From: Vespa crabro
Taxonomy: Eukaryota > Arthropoda > Insecta > Hymenoptera > Vespidae
Assembly (NCBI RefSeq): GCF_910589235.1
Contig: NC_060965.1
Span: 8,166,755 to 8,230,754, forward strand
DNA: 64,000 nt
Direction of reading: 5' to 3'
Part shown: positions 28,229 to 39,979 of the stretch, in pieces
How the letters are laid out: the number at the start of each line of letters is the position of its first letter
How positions within the stretch are numbered: the stretch's first letter is position 1
The notes under the pieces: generated by a model
Database searches by the model: none
What the model saw: only the letters and a program-made list of their open reading frames with translations
Told to the model about the DNA's origin: nothing
Translations under genes and position numbers: made by a program

Positions 28229-28271
<43 letters not shown>

Positions 28272-28343
28272 CCTAATTGTTATTAATGTTTTTATTATTA
28301 TTGTTATTATTATTTTTGTTGTTATTGGTGTTGTTGTTATTAA

Positions 28344-28374
<31 letters not shown>

Positions 28375-30340
28375 GTTATTATTGTTATTGTTGTTATTAT
28401 TTGTTATTAATGTTATTATTGTTATTATTGTTATTATTGTTATTATTGTTATTATTGTTATTGTTATTGTTATTATTATTATTGTTGTTATTATTGTTAT
28501 TATTGTTATTATTGTTATTATTGTTATCAGTATTATTGTTATTGTTGTTATTATTGCTATTGTTATTGTTGTTATTGTTGTTATTATTGTTATTGTTGTT
28601 ATTATTATTATTATTGTTATTAATGTTATATTGTTATTATTGTTATTGTTGTTATTGTTATTATTGTTATTGTTGTTATTGTTGTTATTAATGTTATTGT
28701 TGTTATTGTTGTTATTATTGTTATTTTTATTGTTGTTATTCTTCTTATTATTATTATTATTGTTATTATTGTTATTGTTGTTATTATTGTTATTATTGTT
28801 GTTATTGTTATTGTTGTTATTATTCTTATTATTGTTGTTATTGTTATTATTGTTATAATTGATTTTGTTGTTATTATTGTTGTTATTATTGTTATTGTTG
28901 TTTTTGTTAGTATTGTTATTATTGTTATTGTTGTTATTGTTGATATTATTGTTATTATTGTTATTATTGTTATTATTGTTATTATTGTTATTGTTGTTAT
29001 TGTTGTTATTATTGTTATTATTGTTATTGTTGTTATTATTATTATTGTTGTTATTGTTGTTATTACTGTTATTGTTGTTATTGTTGTTATTGTTGTTATT
29101 TTTGTTGTTATTGTTATAGTTATTGTTGTTATTATTCTTATTATTATTGTTACTGTTATTATTGTTATTATTGATATTATTGTTATTATTGTTATTGTTA
29201 TTGTTGTTATTATTGTTATTGTTATTGTTATTATTGTTATTATTGTTATTATTGTTATTATTGTTATTATTGTTATTATTGTTCTTATTGCTATTATTGT
29301 TATTATTGTTATTATTGTTATTAGTGTTATTAATGTTATTATCGTTATTGTTGTTACTGTTGTTATTGTTGTTATTATTTTTATTATAGTTATTGTTGTT
29401 ATTGTTGTTATTATTGTTATTATTGTTATTATTATTATTATTATTAACGTTATATTGTTATTATTGTTATTGTTGTTATTGTTGTTATTATTGTTGTTAT
29501 TGTTGTTATTATTGTTATTATTGTTCTTATTGTTATTGATGTTATTATTGTTATTGTTGCTATTGTTGATATTGTTGTTATTGTTATTGTTGTTATTATT
29601 GTTATTGTTGTTATTGTTATTATTGTTATTATTGTTATTATTGTTATTATTGTTATTATTGTTATTATTTTTATTGTTATTGTTGTTATTATTGTTATTG
29701 TTATTGTTGTTATTATTGTTATTGTTATTGTTATTATTGTTATTGTTGTTATTGTTGTTATTATTGTTATTATTGTTATTATAATTATTATTGTTATTAA
29801 TGTTATATTGTTATTATTGTTATTGTTGTTATTGTTGTTATTATTGTTATTATTGTTATTGTTGTTATTATTATTATTGTTGTTATTGTTGTTATTACTG
29901 TTATTGTTGTTATTGTTGTTATTATTGTTATTTTTGTTATTATTGTTGTTATTGATATTGTTGTTATTATTCTTATTATTGTTGTTATTGTTATTATTGT
30001 TATTATTGATATTGTTGTTATTATTGTAATTGTTGTTTTTGTTATTGTTATTACTGTTATTATTGTTAGTATTGTTATTATTGTTCTTATTGCTATTATT
30101 GTTACTATTGTTATTAGTGTTATTAATGTTATTATCGTTATTGTTGTTTTTGTTGTCATTGTTGTTATTGTTGTTATTATTGTTATTGTTGTTATTGTTG
30201 TTATTATTGTTATTGTTGTTATTGTAGTTATTATTGTTATTATTGTTGTTATTGTTAATGTTGTTATTATTGTTATTGTTGTTATTATTATTATTGTTGT
30301 TATTGTTGTTATTACTGTTATTATTGTTGTTATTGTTAAT
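26916..30340 (+). repeat. Third copy of the 4.54-kb block type in unit A (partial)
   Basis: It matches 21836 to about 25269 at +5080, falling to +5071 after about 28690 through loss of nine bases. TATCC lies at 28272 and AACGTT at 29446. Private variants are a TTGTAATTG stop near 30026, ACTG near 30053 and GTTTTTGTTGTC near 30146. The TTGTAATTG variant is shared with the copies at 41632 and 57486. Confidence 0.7.
28233..28279 (+). repeat. TATCC cassette 9, 13 TAT triplets
   Basis: Fourth cassette of unit A, 1822 bp after cassette 8. The next lies 6534 bp on, the longest interval in the window. Confidence 0.9.
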
Positions 30341-31483
30341 GTGGTTATTATTGTTATTGTTGTTATTGTTGTTATTGTTGTTGTTATTGTTATAGTTGTT
30401 ATTGTTGTTATTATTGTTACTATTGTTATTGTTGTTAATATTGTTATTTTTGTTATTGTTGTTATTATTGTTCTTATTGTTTTTATGGATATTGTTGTAA
30501 TTATTGTTATTGTTGTTATTGTTGTTATTGTTGTTATTATTGTTATTATTGTTATTATTGTTATTATTGTTATTGTTATTGCCATTATTGTTATTATTGT
30601 TATTATTGTTATTATTGTTCTTATTGCTATTATTGTTATTATTGTTATTAGTGTTATTAATGTTATTACTGTTATTATTGTTGTTATTATTAATGTGGTT
30701 ATTATTGTTATTGTTGTTATTGTTGTTGTTATTGTTATAGTTCTTATTGTTGTTATTATTGTTACTACTGTTATTGTTGTTAATATTGTTATTTTTGTTA
30801 TTGTTGTTATTATTGTTGTTATTGTATTTATGGTTATTGTTGTAATTATTGTTATTGTTGTTATTGTTGTTATTGTTGTTGTTATTGTTGTTATTGTTTT
30901 TATTGTTATTGTGGTTATTATTGTTATTGTTGTTATCAGTATTATTGTTATTGTTGTTATTATTGCTATTGTTATTGTTGTTATTGTTGTTATTATTGTT
31001 ATTGTTATTATTATTATTATTATTGTTATTAATGTTATATTGTTATTATTGTTATTGTTGTTATTGTTATTATTGTTATTGTTGTTATTGTTGTTATTGT
31101 TGTTATTAATGTTATTGTTGTTATTGTTGTTATTATTGTTATTTTTATTGTTGTTATTCTTCTTATTATTATTATTATTGTTATTATTGTTATTGTTGTT
31201 ATTATTGTTATTATTGTTGTTATTGTTATTGTTGTTATTATTCTTATTATTGTTGTTATTGTTATTATTGTTATAATTGATTTTGTTGTTATTATTGTTG
31301 TTATTATTGTTATTGTTGTTTTTGTTAGTATTGTTATTATTGTTATTGTTGTTATTGTTGATATTATTGTTATTATTGTTATTATTGTTATTATTGTTAT
31401 TATTGTTATTGTTGTTATTGTTGTTATTATTGTTATTATTGTTATTGTTGTTATTATTATTATTGTTGTTATTGTTGTTATTA

Positions 31484-31537
31484 CTGTTATTGTTGTTATT
31501 GTTGTTATTACTGTTATTGTTGTTATTGTTGTTATTG
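31484..31537 (+). repeat. 27-bp tandem duplication marked by ACTG
   Basis: The word TTACTGTTATTG is followed by a second copy 27 bp (nine triplets) later; the C residues are at 31484 and 31511. The B copy near 43.09 kb has lost the first C, while the C copy near 58.95 kb keeps both. Other blocks of this type have a single copy. Confidence 0.85.
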
Positions 31538-31659
31538 TTGTTATTTTTGTTGTTATTGTTATAGTTATTGTTGTTATTATTCTTATTATTATTGTTACTG
31601 TTATTATTGTTATTATTGATATTATTGTTATTATTGTTATTGTTATTGTTGTTATTATT

Positions 31660-32026
31660 GTTATTGTTATTGTTATTATTGTTATTATTGTTATTATTGT
31701 TATTATTGTTATTATTGTTATTATTGTTATTATTGTTCTTATTGCTATTATTGTTATTATTGTTATTATTGTTATTAGTGTTATTAATGTTATTATCGTT
31801 ATTGTTGTTACTGTTGTTATTGTTGTTATTATTTTTATTATAGTTATTGTTGTTATTATTGTTATTGTTATTGTTATTATTGTTATTATTGTTATTATTG
31901 TTATTATTGTTATTATTGTTCTTATTGCTATTATTGTTATTATTGTTATTATTGTTATTAGTGTTATTAATGTTATTATCGTTATTGTTGTTACTGTTGT
32001 TATTGTTGTTATTATTTTTATTATAG
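31660..32026 (+). repeat. 183-bp tandem duplication in unit A
   Basis: GTTCTTATTGCT, TTATCGTT, GTTACTG and TTTTTATTATAG occur twice, 183 bp apart (GTTCTT at 31735 and 31918; TAG at 31841 and 32024). 183 bp is 61 triplets. The left limit is blurred by the neighbouring 9-bp tract. Confidence 0.85.
31672..31734 (+). repeat. Pure 9-bp repeat tract, GTTATTATT x 7
   Basis: Seven uninterrupted 9-bp words, ending at GTTCTTATTGCT. It is the clearest example of the 9-bp sub-period. Equivalent tracts precede GTTCTTATTGCT at most sites and differ by whole 9-bp words, so they are likely slippage hotspots and crossover points. Confidence 0.9.
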
Positions 32027-33063
32027 TTATTGTTGTTATTGTTGTTATTATTGTTATTATTGTTATTATTATTATTATTATTAACGTTATATTGTTATTA
32101 TTGTTATTGTTGTTATTGTTGTTATTATTGTTGTTATTGTTGTTATTATTGTTATTATTGTTCTTATTGTTATTGATGTTATTATTGTTATTGTTGCTAT
32201 TGTTGATATTGTTGTTATTGTTATTGTTGTTATTATTGTTATTGTTGTTATTGTTATTATTGTTATTATTGTTATTATTGTTATTATTGTTATTATTGTT
32301 ATTATTTTTATTGTTATTGTTGTTATTATTGTTATTGTTATTGTTGTTATTATTGTTATTGTTATTGTTATTATTGTTATTGTTGTTATTGTTGTAATTA
32401 TTGTTATTATTGTTATTATAATTATTATTGTTATTAATGTTATATTGTTATTATTGTTATTGTTGTTATTGTTGTTATTATTGTTATTATTGTTATTGTT
32501 GTTATTATTATTATTGTTGTTATTGTTGTTATTACTGTTATTGTTGTTATTGTTGTTATTATTGTTATTTTTGTTATTATTGTTGTTATTGATATTGTTG
32601 TTATTATTCTTATTATTGTTGTTATTGTTATTATTGTTATTATTGATATTGTTGTTATTATTGTTATTGTTGTTTTTGTTATTGTTATTACTGTTATTAT
32701 TGTTATTATTGTTGTTATTGTTAATGTGGTTATTATTGTTATTGTTGTTATTGTTGTTATTGTTGTTGTTATTGTTATAGTTGTTATTGTTGTTATTATT
32801 GTTACTATTGTTATTGTTGTTAATATTGTTATTTTTGTTATTGTTGTTATTATTGTTCTTATTGTTTTTATGGATATTGTTGTAATTATTGTTATTCTTG
32901 TTATTGTTGTTATTGTTGTTATTATTGTTATTATTGTTATTATTGTTATTATTGTTATTGTTATTGCTATTATTGTTATTATTGTTATTATTGTTATTAT
33001 TGTTCTTATTGCTATTATTGTTATTATTGTTATTAGTGTTATTAATGTTATTACTGTTATTAT

Positions 33064-33070
33064 TGTGTTA
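33064..33070 (+). other. Shared 1-bp deletion TTGTGTTATT (copies at 44668 and 60523)
   Basis: TTATTGTGTTATT replaces the usual TTATTGTTGTTATT, shifting the triplet phase by one. The same change is present in the equivalent positions of the next two large units (about 44668 and 60523) and absent from related blocks at 17.73, 22.26, 27.34 and 42.29 kb. Confidence 0.85.
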
Positions 33071-33828
33071 TTATTAATGTGGTTATTATTGTTATTGTTG
33101 TTATTGTTGTTGTTATTGTTATAGTTCTTATTGTTGTTATTATTGTTACTACTGTTATTGTTGTTAATATTGTTATTTTTGTTATTGTTGTTATTATTGT
33201 TGTTATTGTATTTATGGTTATTGTTGTAATTATTGTTATTGTTGTTATTGTTGTTATTGTTGTTGTTATTGTTGTTATTGTTTTTATTGTTATTGTGGTT
33301 ATTATTGTTATTGTTGTTATTGTTATTATTGTTATTGTTATTGTTATTATAGTTATTAGTGCTATTGTTGTTATTGTTGTTATTGTTATTGTTGTTATTA
33401 TTGTTATTGTTGTTATTGTTATTATTGTTATTATTGTTATTATTGTTATTTTTATTGTTGTTATTCTTCTTATTATTATTATTATTGTTATTATTGTTAT
33501 TGTTGTTATTATTGTTATTATTGTTGTTATTGTTAATGTGGTTATTATTGTTATTGTTGTTATTGTTGTTATTGTTGTTGTTATTGTTATAGTTGTTATT
33601 GTTGTTATTATTGTTACTATTGTTATTGTTGTTAATATTGTTATTTTTGTTATTGTTGTTATTATTGTTCTTATTATTTTTATGGATATTGTTGTAATTA
33701 TTGTTATTGTTGTTATTGTTGTTATTGTTGTTATTATTGATATTATTGTTATTATTGTTATTATTGTTATTGTTATTGCTATTATTGTTATTATTGTTAT
33801 TATTGTTATTATTGTTCTTATTGCTATT

Positions 33829-33835
33829 ATTGTAT
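33829..33835 (+). other. 1-bp deletion TTGTATTATTG shared by B and C only
   Basis: TATTGTATTATTG replaces TATTGTTATTATTG here and at about 45434. Unit A at the equivalent place (about 17680) has the full word. B and C therefore share a more recent ancestor over this segment than either does with A. Confidence 0.85.
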
Positions 33836-34765
33836 TATTGTTATTAGTGTTATTAATGTTATTACTGTTATTATTGTTGTTATTATTAATGTGGTTATTA
33901 TTGTTATTGTTGTTATTGTTGTTGTTATTGTTATAGTTCTTATTGTTGTTATTATTGTTACTACTGTTATTGTTGTTAATATTGTTATTTTTGTTATTGT
34001 TGTTATTATTGTTGTTATTGTATTTATGGTTATTGTTGTAATTATTGTTATTGTTGTTATTGTTGTTATTGTTGTTGTTATTGTTGTTATTGTTTTTATT
34101 GTTATTGTGGTTATTATTGTTATTGTTGTTATTGTTATTATTGTTATTGTTATTGTTATTATAGTTATTATTGCTATTGTTGTTATTGTTGTTATTGTTA
34201 TTGTTGTTATTATTGTTATTGTTGTTATTGTTATTATTGTTGTTATTGTTATTATTGTTATTATTGTTATTATTGTTATTATTGTTATTATTGTTATTGT
34301 TATTGTTATTATTATTATTGTTGTTATTATTGTTATTATTGTTATTATTGTTATTATTGTTATCAGTATTATTGTTATTGTTGTTATTATTGCTATTGTT
34401 ATTGTTGTTATTGTTGTTATTATTGTTATTGTTGTTATTATTATTATTATTGTTATTTATGTTATATTGTTATTATTGTTATTGTTGTTATTGTTATTAT
34501 TGTTATTGTTGTTATTATTGTTATTATTATTATTATTGTTATTGTTGTTATTATTGTTATTGTTATTATTGTTATTATTATTATTATTATTATTGTTGTT
34601 ATTGTTGTTATTATTGTTATTATTGTTATTATTATTATTATTGTTATTAATGTTATATTGTTATTATTGTTATTATTGTTATTGTTATTGTCATTATTAT
34701 TATTGTTGTTATTATTGTTATTATTATTATTATTGTTATTGTTGTTATTATTGTTATTGTTATTA

Positions 34766-34769
<4 letters not shown>

Positions 34770-34805
<36 letters not shown>

Positions 34806-34813
34806 CCTAATTG
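34770..34813 (+). repeat. TATCC cassette 10, 12 TAT triplets
   Basis: First cassette of unit B, equivalent to cassette 6 at +16,151. Confidence 0.9.
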
Positions 34814-34877
34814 TTATTAATGTTTTTATTATTATTGTTATTATTATTTTTGTTGTTATTGGTGTTGTTGTTATTAA

Positions 34878-34908
<31 letters not shown>

Positions 34909-37900
34909 GTTATTATTGTTATTGTTGTTATTATTTGTTATTAATGTTATTATTGTTATTATTGTTATTATTGTTATTATTGTTATTATTGTTATTGTTA
35001 TTGTTATTATTATTATTGTTGTTATTATTGTTATTATTGTTATTATTGTTATTATTGTTATCAGTATTATTGTTATTGTTGTTATTATTGCTATTGTTAT
35101 TGTTGTTATTGTTGTTATTATTGTTATTGTTGTTATTATTATTATTATTGTTATTAATGTTATATTGTTATTATTGTTATTGTTGTTATTGTTATTATTG
35201 TTATTGTTGTTATTGTTGTTATTGTTGTTATTAATGTTATTGTTGTTATTGTTGTTATTATTGTTATTTTTATTGTTGTTATTCTTCTTATTATTATTAT
35301 TATTGTTATTATTGTTATTGTTGTTATTATTTTTATTATTGTTGTTATTGTTATTGTTGTTATTATTCTTATTATTGTTGTTATTGTTATTATTGTTATA
35401 ATTGATTTTGTTGTTATTATTGTTGTTATTATTGTTATTGTTGTTTTTGTTAGTATTGTTATTATTGTTATTGTTGTTATTGTTGATATTATTGTTATTA
35501 TTGTTATTATTGTTATTATTGTTATTATTGTTATTGTTGTTATTGTTGTTATTATTGTTATTATTGTTATTGTTGTTATTATTATTATTGTTGTTATTGT
35601 TGTTATTACTGTTATTGTTGTTATTGTTGTTATTGTTGTTATTTTTGTTGTTATTGTTATAGTTATTGTTGTTATTATTCTTATTATTATTGTTACTGTT
35701 ATTATTGTTATTATTGATATTATTGTTATTATTGTTATTGTTATTGTTGTTATTATTGTTATTGTTATTGTTATTATTGTTATTATTGTTATTATTGTTA
35801 TTATTGTTATTATTGTTATTATTGTTCTTATTGCTATTATTGTTATTATTGTTATTATTGTTATTAGTGTTATTAATGTTATTATCGTTATTGTTGTTAC
35901 TGTTGTTATTGTTGTTATTATTTTTATTATAGTTATTGTTGTTATTGTTGTTATTATTGTTATTATTGTTATTATTATTATTATTATTAACGTTATATTG
36001 TTATTATTGTTATTGTTGTTATTGTTGTTATTATTGTTGTTATTGTTGTTATTATTGTTATTATTGTTCTTATTGTTATTGATGTTATTATTGTTATTGT
36101 TGCTATTGTTGATATTGTTGTTATTGTTATTGTTGTTATTATTGTTATTGTTGTTATTGTTATTATTGTTATTATTGTTATTATTGTTATTATTGTTATT
36201 ATTTTTATTGTTATTGTTGTTATTATTGTTATTGTTATTGTTGTTATTATTGTTATTGTTATTGTTATTATTGTTATTGTTGTTATTGTTGTTATTATTT
36301 TTATTATTGTTATTATAATTATTATTGTTATTAATGTTATATTGTTATTATTGTTATTGTTGTTATTGTTGTTATTATTGTTATTATTGTTATTGTTGTT
36401 ATTATTATTATTGTTGTTATTGTTGTTATTACTGTTATTGTTGTTATTGTTGTTATTATTGTTATTTTTGTTATTATTGTTGTTATTGATATTGTTGTTA
36501 TTATTCTTATTATTGTTGTTATTGTTATTATTGTTATTATTGATATTGTTGTTATTATTGTTATTGTTGTTTTTGTTATTGTTATTATTGTTATTATTGT
36601 TAGTATTGTTATTATTGTTCTTATTGCTATTATTGTTACTATTGTTATTAGTGTTATTAATGTTATTATCGTTATTGTTGTTATTGTTGTCATTGTTGTT
36701 ATTGTTGTTATTATTGTTATTGTTGTTATTGTTGTTATTATTGTTATTGTTGTTATTGTAGTTATTATTGTTATTATTGTTGTTATTGTTAATGTTGTTA
36801 TTATTGTTATTGTTGTTATTGTTATTATTGTTGTTATTGTTGTTATTACTGTTATTATTGTTGTTATTGTTAATGTGGTTATTATTGTTATTGTTGTTAT
36901 TGTTGTTATTGTTGTTGTTATTGTTATAGTTGTTATTGTTGTTATTATTGTTACTATTGTTATTGTTGTTATTGTTGTTATTGTTGTTGTTATTGTTATA
37001 GTTGTTATTGTTGATATTATTGTTACTATTGTTATTGTTGTTAATATTGTTATTTTTGTTATTGTTGTTATTATTGTTCTTATTGTTTTTATGGATATTG
37101 TTGTAATTATTGTTATTGTTGTTATTGTTGTTCTTATTGCTATTATTGTTATTATTGTTATTAGTGTTATTGTTATTGCTATTATTGTTATTATTGTTAT
37201 TATTGTTATTATTGTTCTTATTGCTATTATTGTTATTATTGTTATTAGTGTTATTAATGTTATTACTGTTATTATTGTTGTTATTATTAATGTGGTTATT
37301 ATTGTTTTTGTTGTTATTGTTGTTGTTATTGTTATAGTTCTTATTGTTGTTATTATTGTTACTACTGTTATTGTTGTTAATATTGTTATTTTTGTTATTG
37401 TTGTTATTATTGTTGTTATTGTATTTATGGTTATTGTTGTAATTATTGTTATTGTTGTTATTGTTGTTATTGTTGTTGTTATTGTTGTTATTGTTTTTAT
37501 TGTTATTGTGGTTATTATTGTTATTGTTGTTATTGTTATTATTGTTATTGTTATTGTTATTATAGTTATTATTGCTATTGTTGTTATTGTTGTTATTGTT
37601 ATTGTTGTTATTATTGTTATTGTTGTTATTGTTATTATTGTTATTATTGTTATTATTGTTATTATTGTTATTGTTATTGTTATTATTGTTATTATTGTTA
37701 TTATTGTTATTATTGTTCTTATTGCTATTATTGTTATTATTGTTATTAGTGTTATTAATGTTATTATCGGTATTGTTGTTATTGTTGTTATTGTTGTTAT
37801 TGTTGTTATTATTTTTATTATAGTTATTGTTGTTATTATTGTTATTGTTGTTATTGTTGTTATTATTGTTATTATTGTTATTATTATTATTATTGTTATT

Positions 37901-38021
37901 AATGTTATATTGTTATTATTGTTATTATTGTTATTGTTATTGTCATTATTATTATTGTTGTTATTATTGTTATTATTGTTATTATTGTTATTGTTGTTAT
38001 TATTGTTATTGTTATTATTGT

Positions 38022-38062
38022 TATTATTGTTATTTTTATTATTATTATTATTATCCTAATTG
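38022..38062 (+). repeat. TATCC cassette 11, 11 triplets with TTT and extra TGT
   Basis: Unit B. Like cassette 8 it has the TTT, but TGT replaces TAT at the third triplet, and further A-to-G changes lie just upstream (GTTATTGTTATT near 37978-37990). These breaks make the tract less pure than in its sisters. Confidence 0.9.
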
Positions 38063-38126
38063 TTATTAATGTTTTTATTATTATTGTTATTATTATTTTT
38101 GTTGTTATTGGTGTTGTTGTTATTAA

Positions 38127-38157
<31 letters not shown>

Positions 38158-39833
38158 GTTATTATTGTTATTGTTGTTATTATTTGTTATTAATGTTATT
38201 ATTGTTATTATTGTTATTATTGTTATTATTGTTATTATTTTTATTGTTATTGTTATTATTATTATTGTTGTTATTATTGTTATTATTGTTATTATTGTTA
38301 TTATTGTTATCAGTATTATTGTTATTGTTGTTATTATTGCTATTGTTATTGTTGTTATTGTTGTTATTATTGTTATTGTTGTTATTATTATTATTATTGT
38401 TATTAATGTTATATTGTTATTATTGTTATTGTTGTTATTGTTATTATTGTTATTGTTGTTATTGTTGTTATTGTTGTTATTAATGTTATTGTTGTTATTG
38501 TTGTTATTATTGTTATTTTTATTGTTGTTATTCTTCTTATTATTATTATTATTGTTATTATTGTTATTGTTGTTATTATTGTTATTATTGTTGTTATTGT
38601 TAATGTGGTTATTATTGTTATTGTTGTTATTGTTGTTATTGTTGTTGTTATTGTTATAGTTGTTATTGTTGTTATTATTGTTACTATTGTTATTGTTGTT
38701 AATATTGTTATTTTTGTTATTGTTGTTATTATTGTTCTTATTGTTTTTATGGATATTGTTGTAATTATTGTTATTGTTGTTATTGTTGTTATTGTTGTTA
38801 TTATTGATATTATTGTTATTATTGTTATTATTGTTATTGTTATTGCTATTATTGTTATTATTGTTATTATTGTTATTATTGTTCTTATTGCTATTATTGT
38901 TATTATTGTTATTAGTGTTATTAATGTTATTACTGTTATTATTGTTGTTATTATTAATGTGGTTATTATTGTTATTGTTGTTATTGTTGTTGTTATTGTT
39001 ATAGTTCTTATTGTTGTTATTATTGTTACTACTGTTATTGTTGTTAATATTGTTATTTTTGTTATTGTTGTTATTATTGTTGTTATTGTATTTATGGTTA
39101 TTGTTGTAATTATTGTTATTGTTGTTATTGTTGTTATTGTTGTTGTTATTGTTGTTATTGTTTTTATTGTTATTGTGGTTATTATTGTTATTGTTGTTAT
39201 TGTTATTATTGTTATTGTTATTGTTATTATAGTTATTATTGCTATTGTTGTTATTGTTGTTATTGTTATTGTTGTTATTATTGTTATTGTTGTTATTGTT
39301 ATTATTGTTATTATTGTTATTATTGTTATTATTGTTATTATTGTTATTATTGTTATTATTGTTATTGTTATTGTTATTATTATTATTGTTGTTATTATTG
39401 TTATTATTGTTATTATTGTTATTATTGTTATCAGTATTATTGTTATTGTTGTTATTATTGCTATTGTTATTGTTGTTATTGTTGTTATTATTGTTATTGT
39501 TGTTATTATTATTATTATTGTTATTTATGTTATATTGTTATTATTGTTATTGTTGTTATTGTTATTATTGTTATTGTTGTTATTATTGTTATTATTATTA
39601 TTATTGTTATTGTTGTTATTATTGTTATTGTTATTATTGTTATTATTATTATTATTATTATTGTTGTTATTGTTGTTATTATTGTTATTATTGTTATTAT
39701 TATTATTATTGTTATTAATGTTATATTGTTATTATTGTTATTATTGTTATTGTTATTGTCATTATTATTATTGTTGTTATTATTGTTATTATTATTATTA
39801 TTGTTATTGTTGTTATTATTGTTATTGTTATTA

Positions 39834-39837
<4 letters not shown>

Positions 39838-39876
<39 letters not shown>

Positions 39877-39884
39877 CCTAATTG
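39838..39884 (+). repeat. TATCC cassette 12, 13 TAT triplets
   Basis: Unit B, equivalent to cassette 9 at +11,605, with the same tract length. Confidence 0.9.
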
Positions 39885-39948
39885 TTATTAATGTTTTTAT
39901 TATTATTGTTATTATTATTTTTGTTGTTATTGGTGTTGTTGTTATTAA

Positions 39949-39979
<31 letters not shown>

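Larger units (their letters stand above)
17290..33440 (+). repeat. Higher-order unit A (16,151 bp)
   Basis: The left edge of this unit recurs at +16,151 (start of B) and +27,756 (start of C). TATCCTAATTG cassettes lie at 18655, 23192, 26450 and 28272, spaced 4537, 3258 and 1822, with 6534 to the first cassette of B. AACGTT occurs at 19838, 24375, 29446 and 32083. It holds two 4.54-kb tandem blocks, a third partial block, the GCC-type block at 30.2-31.4 kb and local 27- and 183-bp duplications. The end at about 33440 is a junction where the ATTAGTGCT-containing block joins the TTATTCTTCTT-containing block. Confidence 0.8.
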
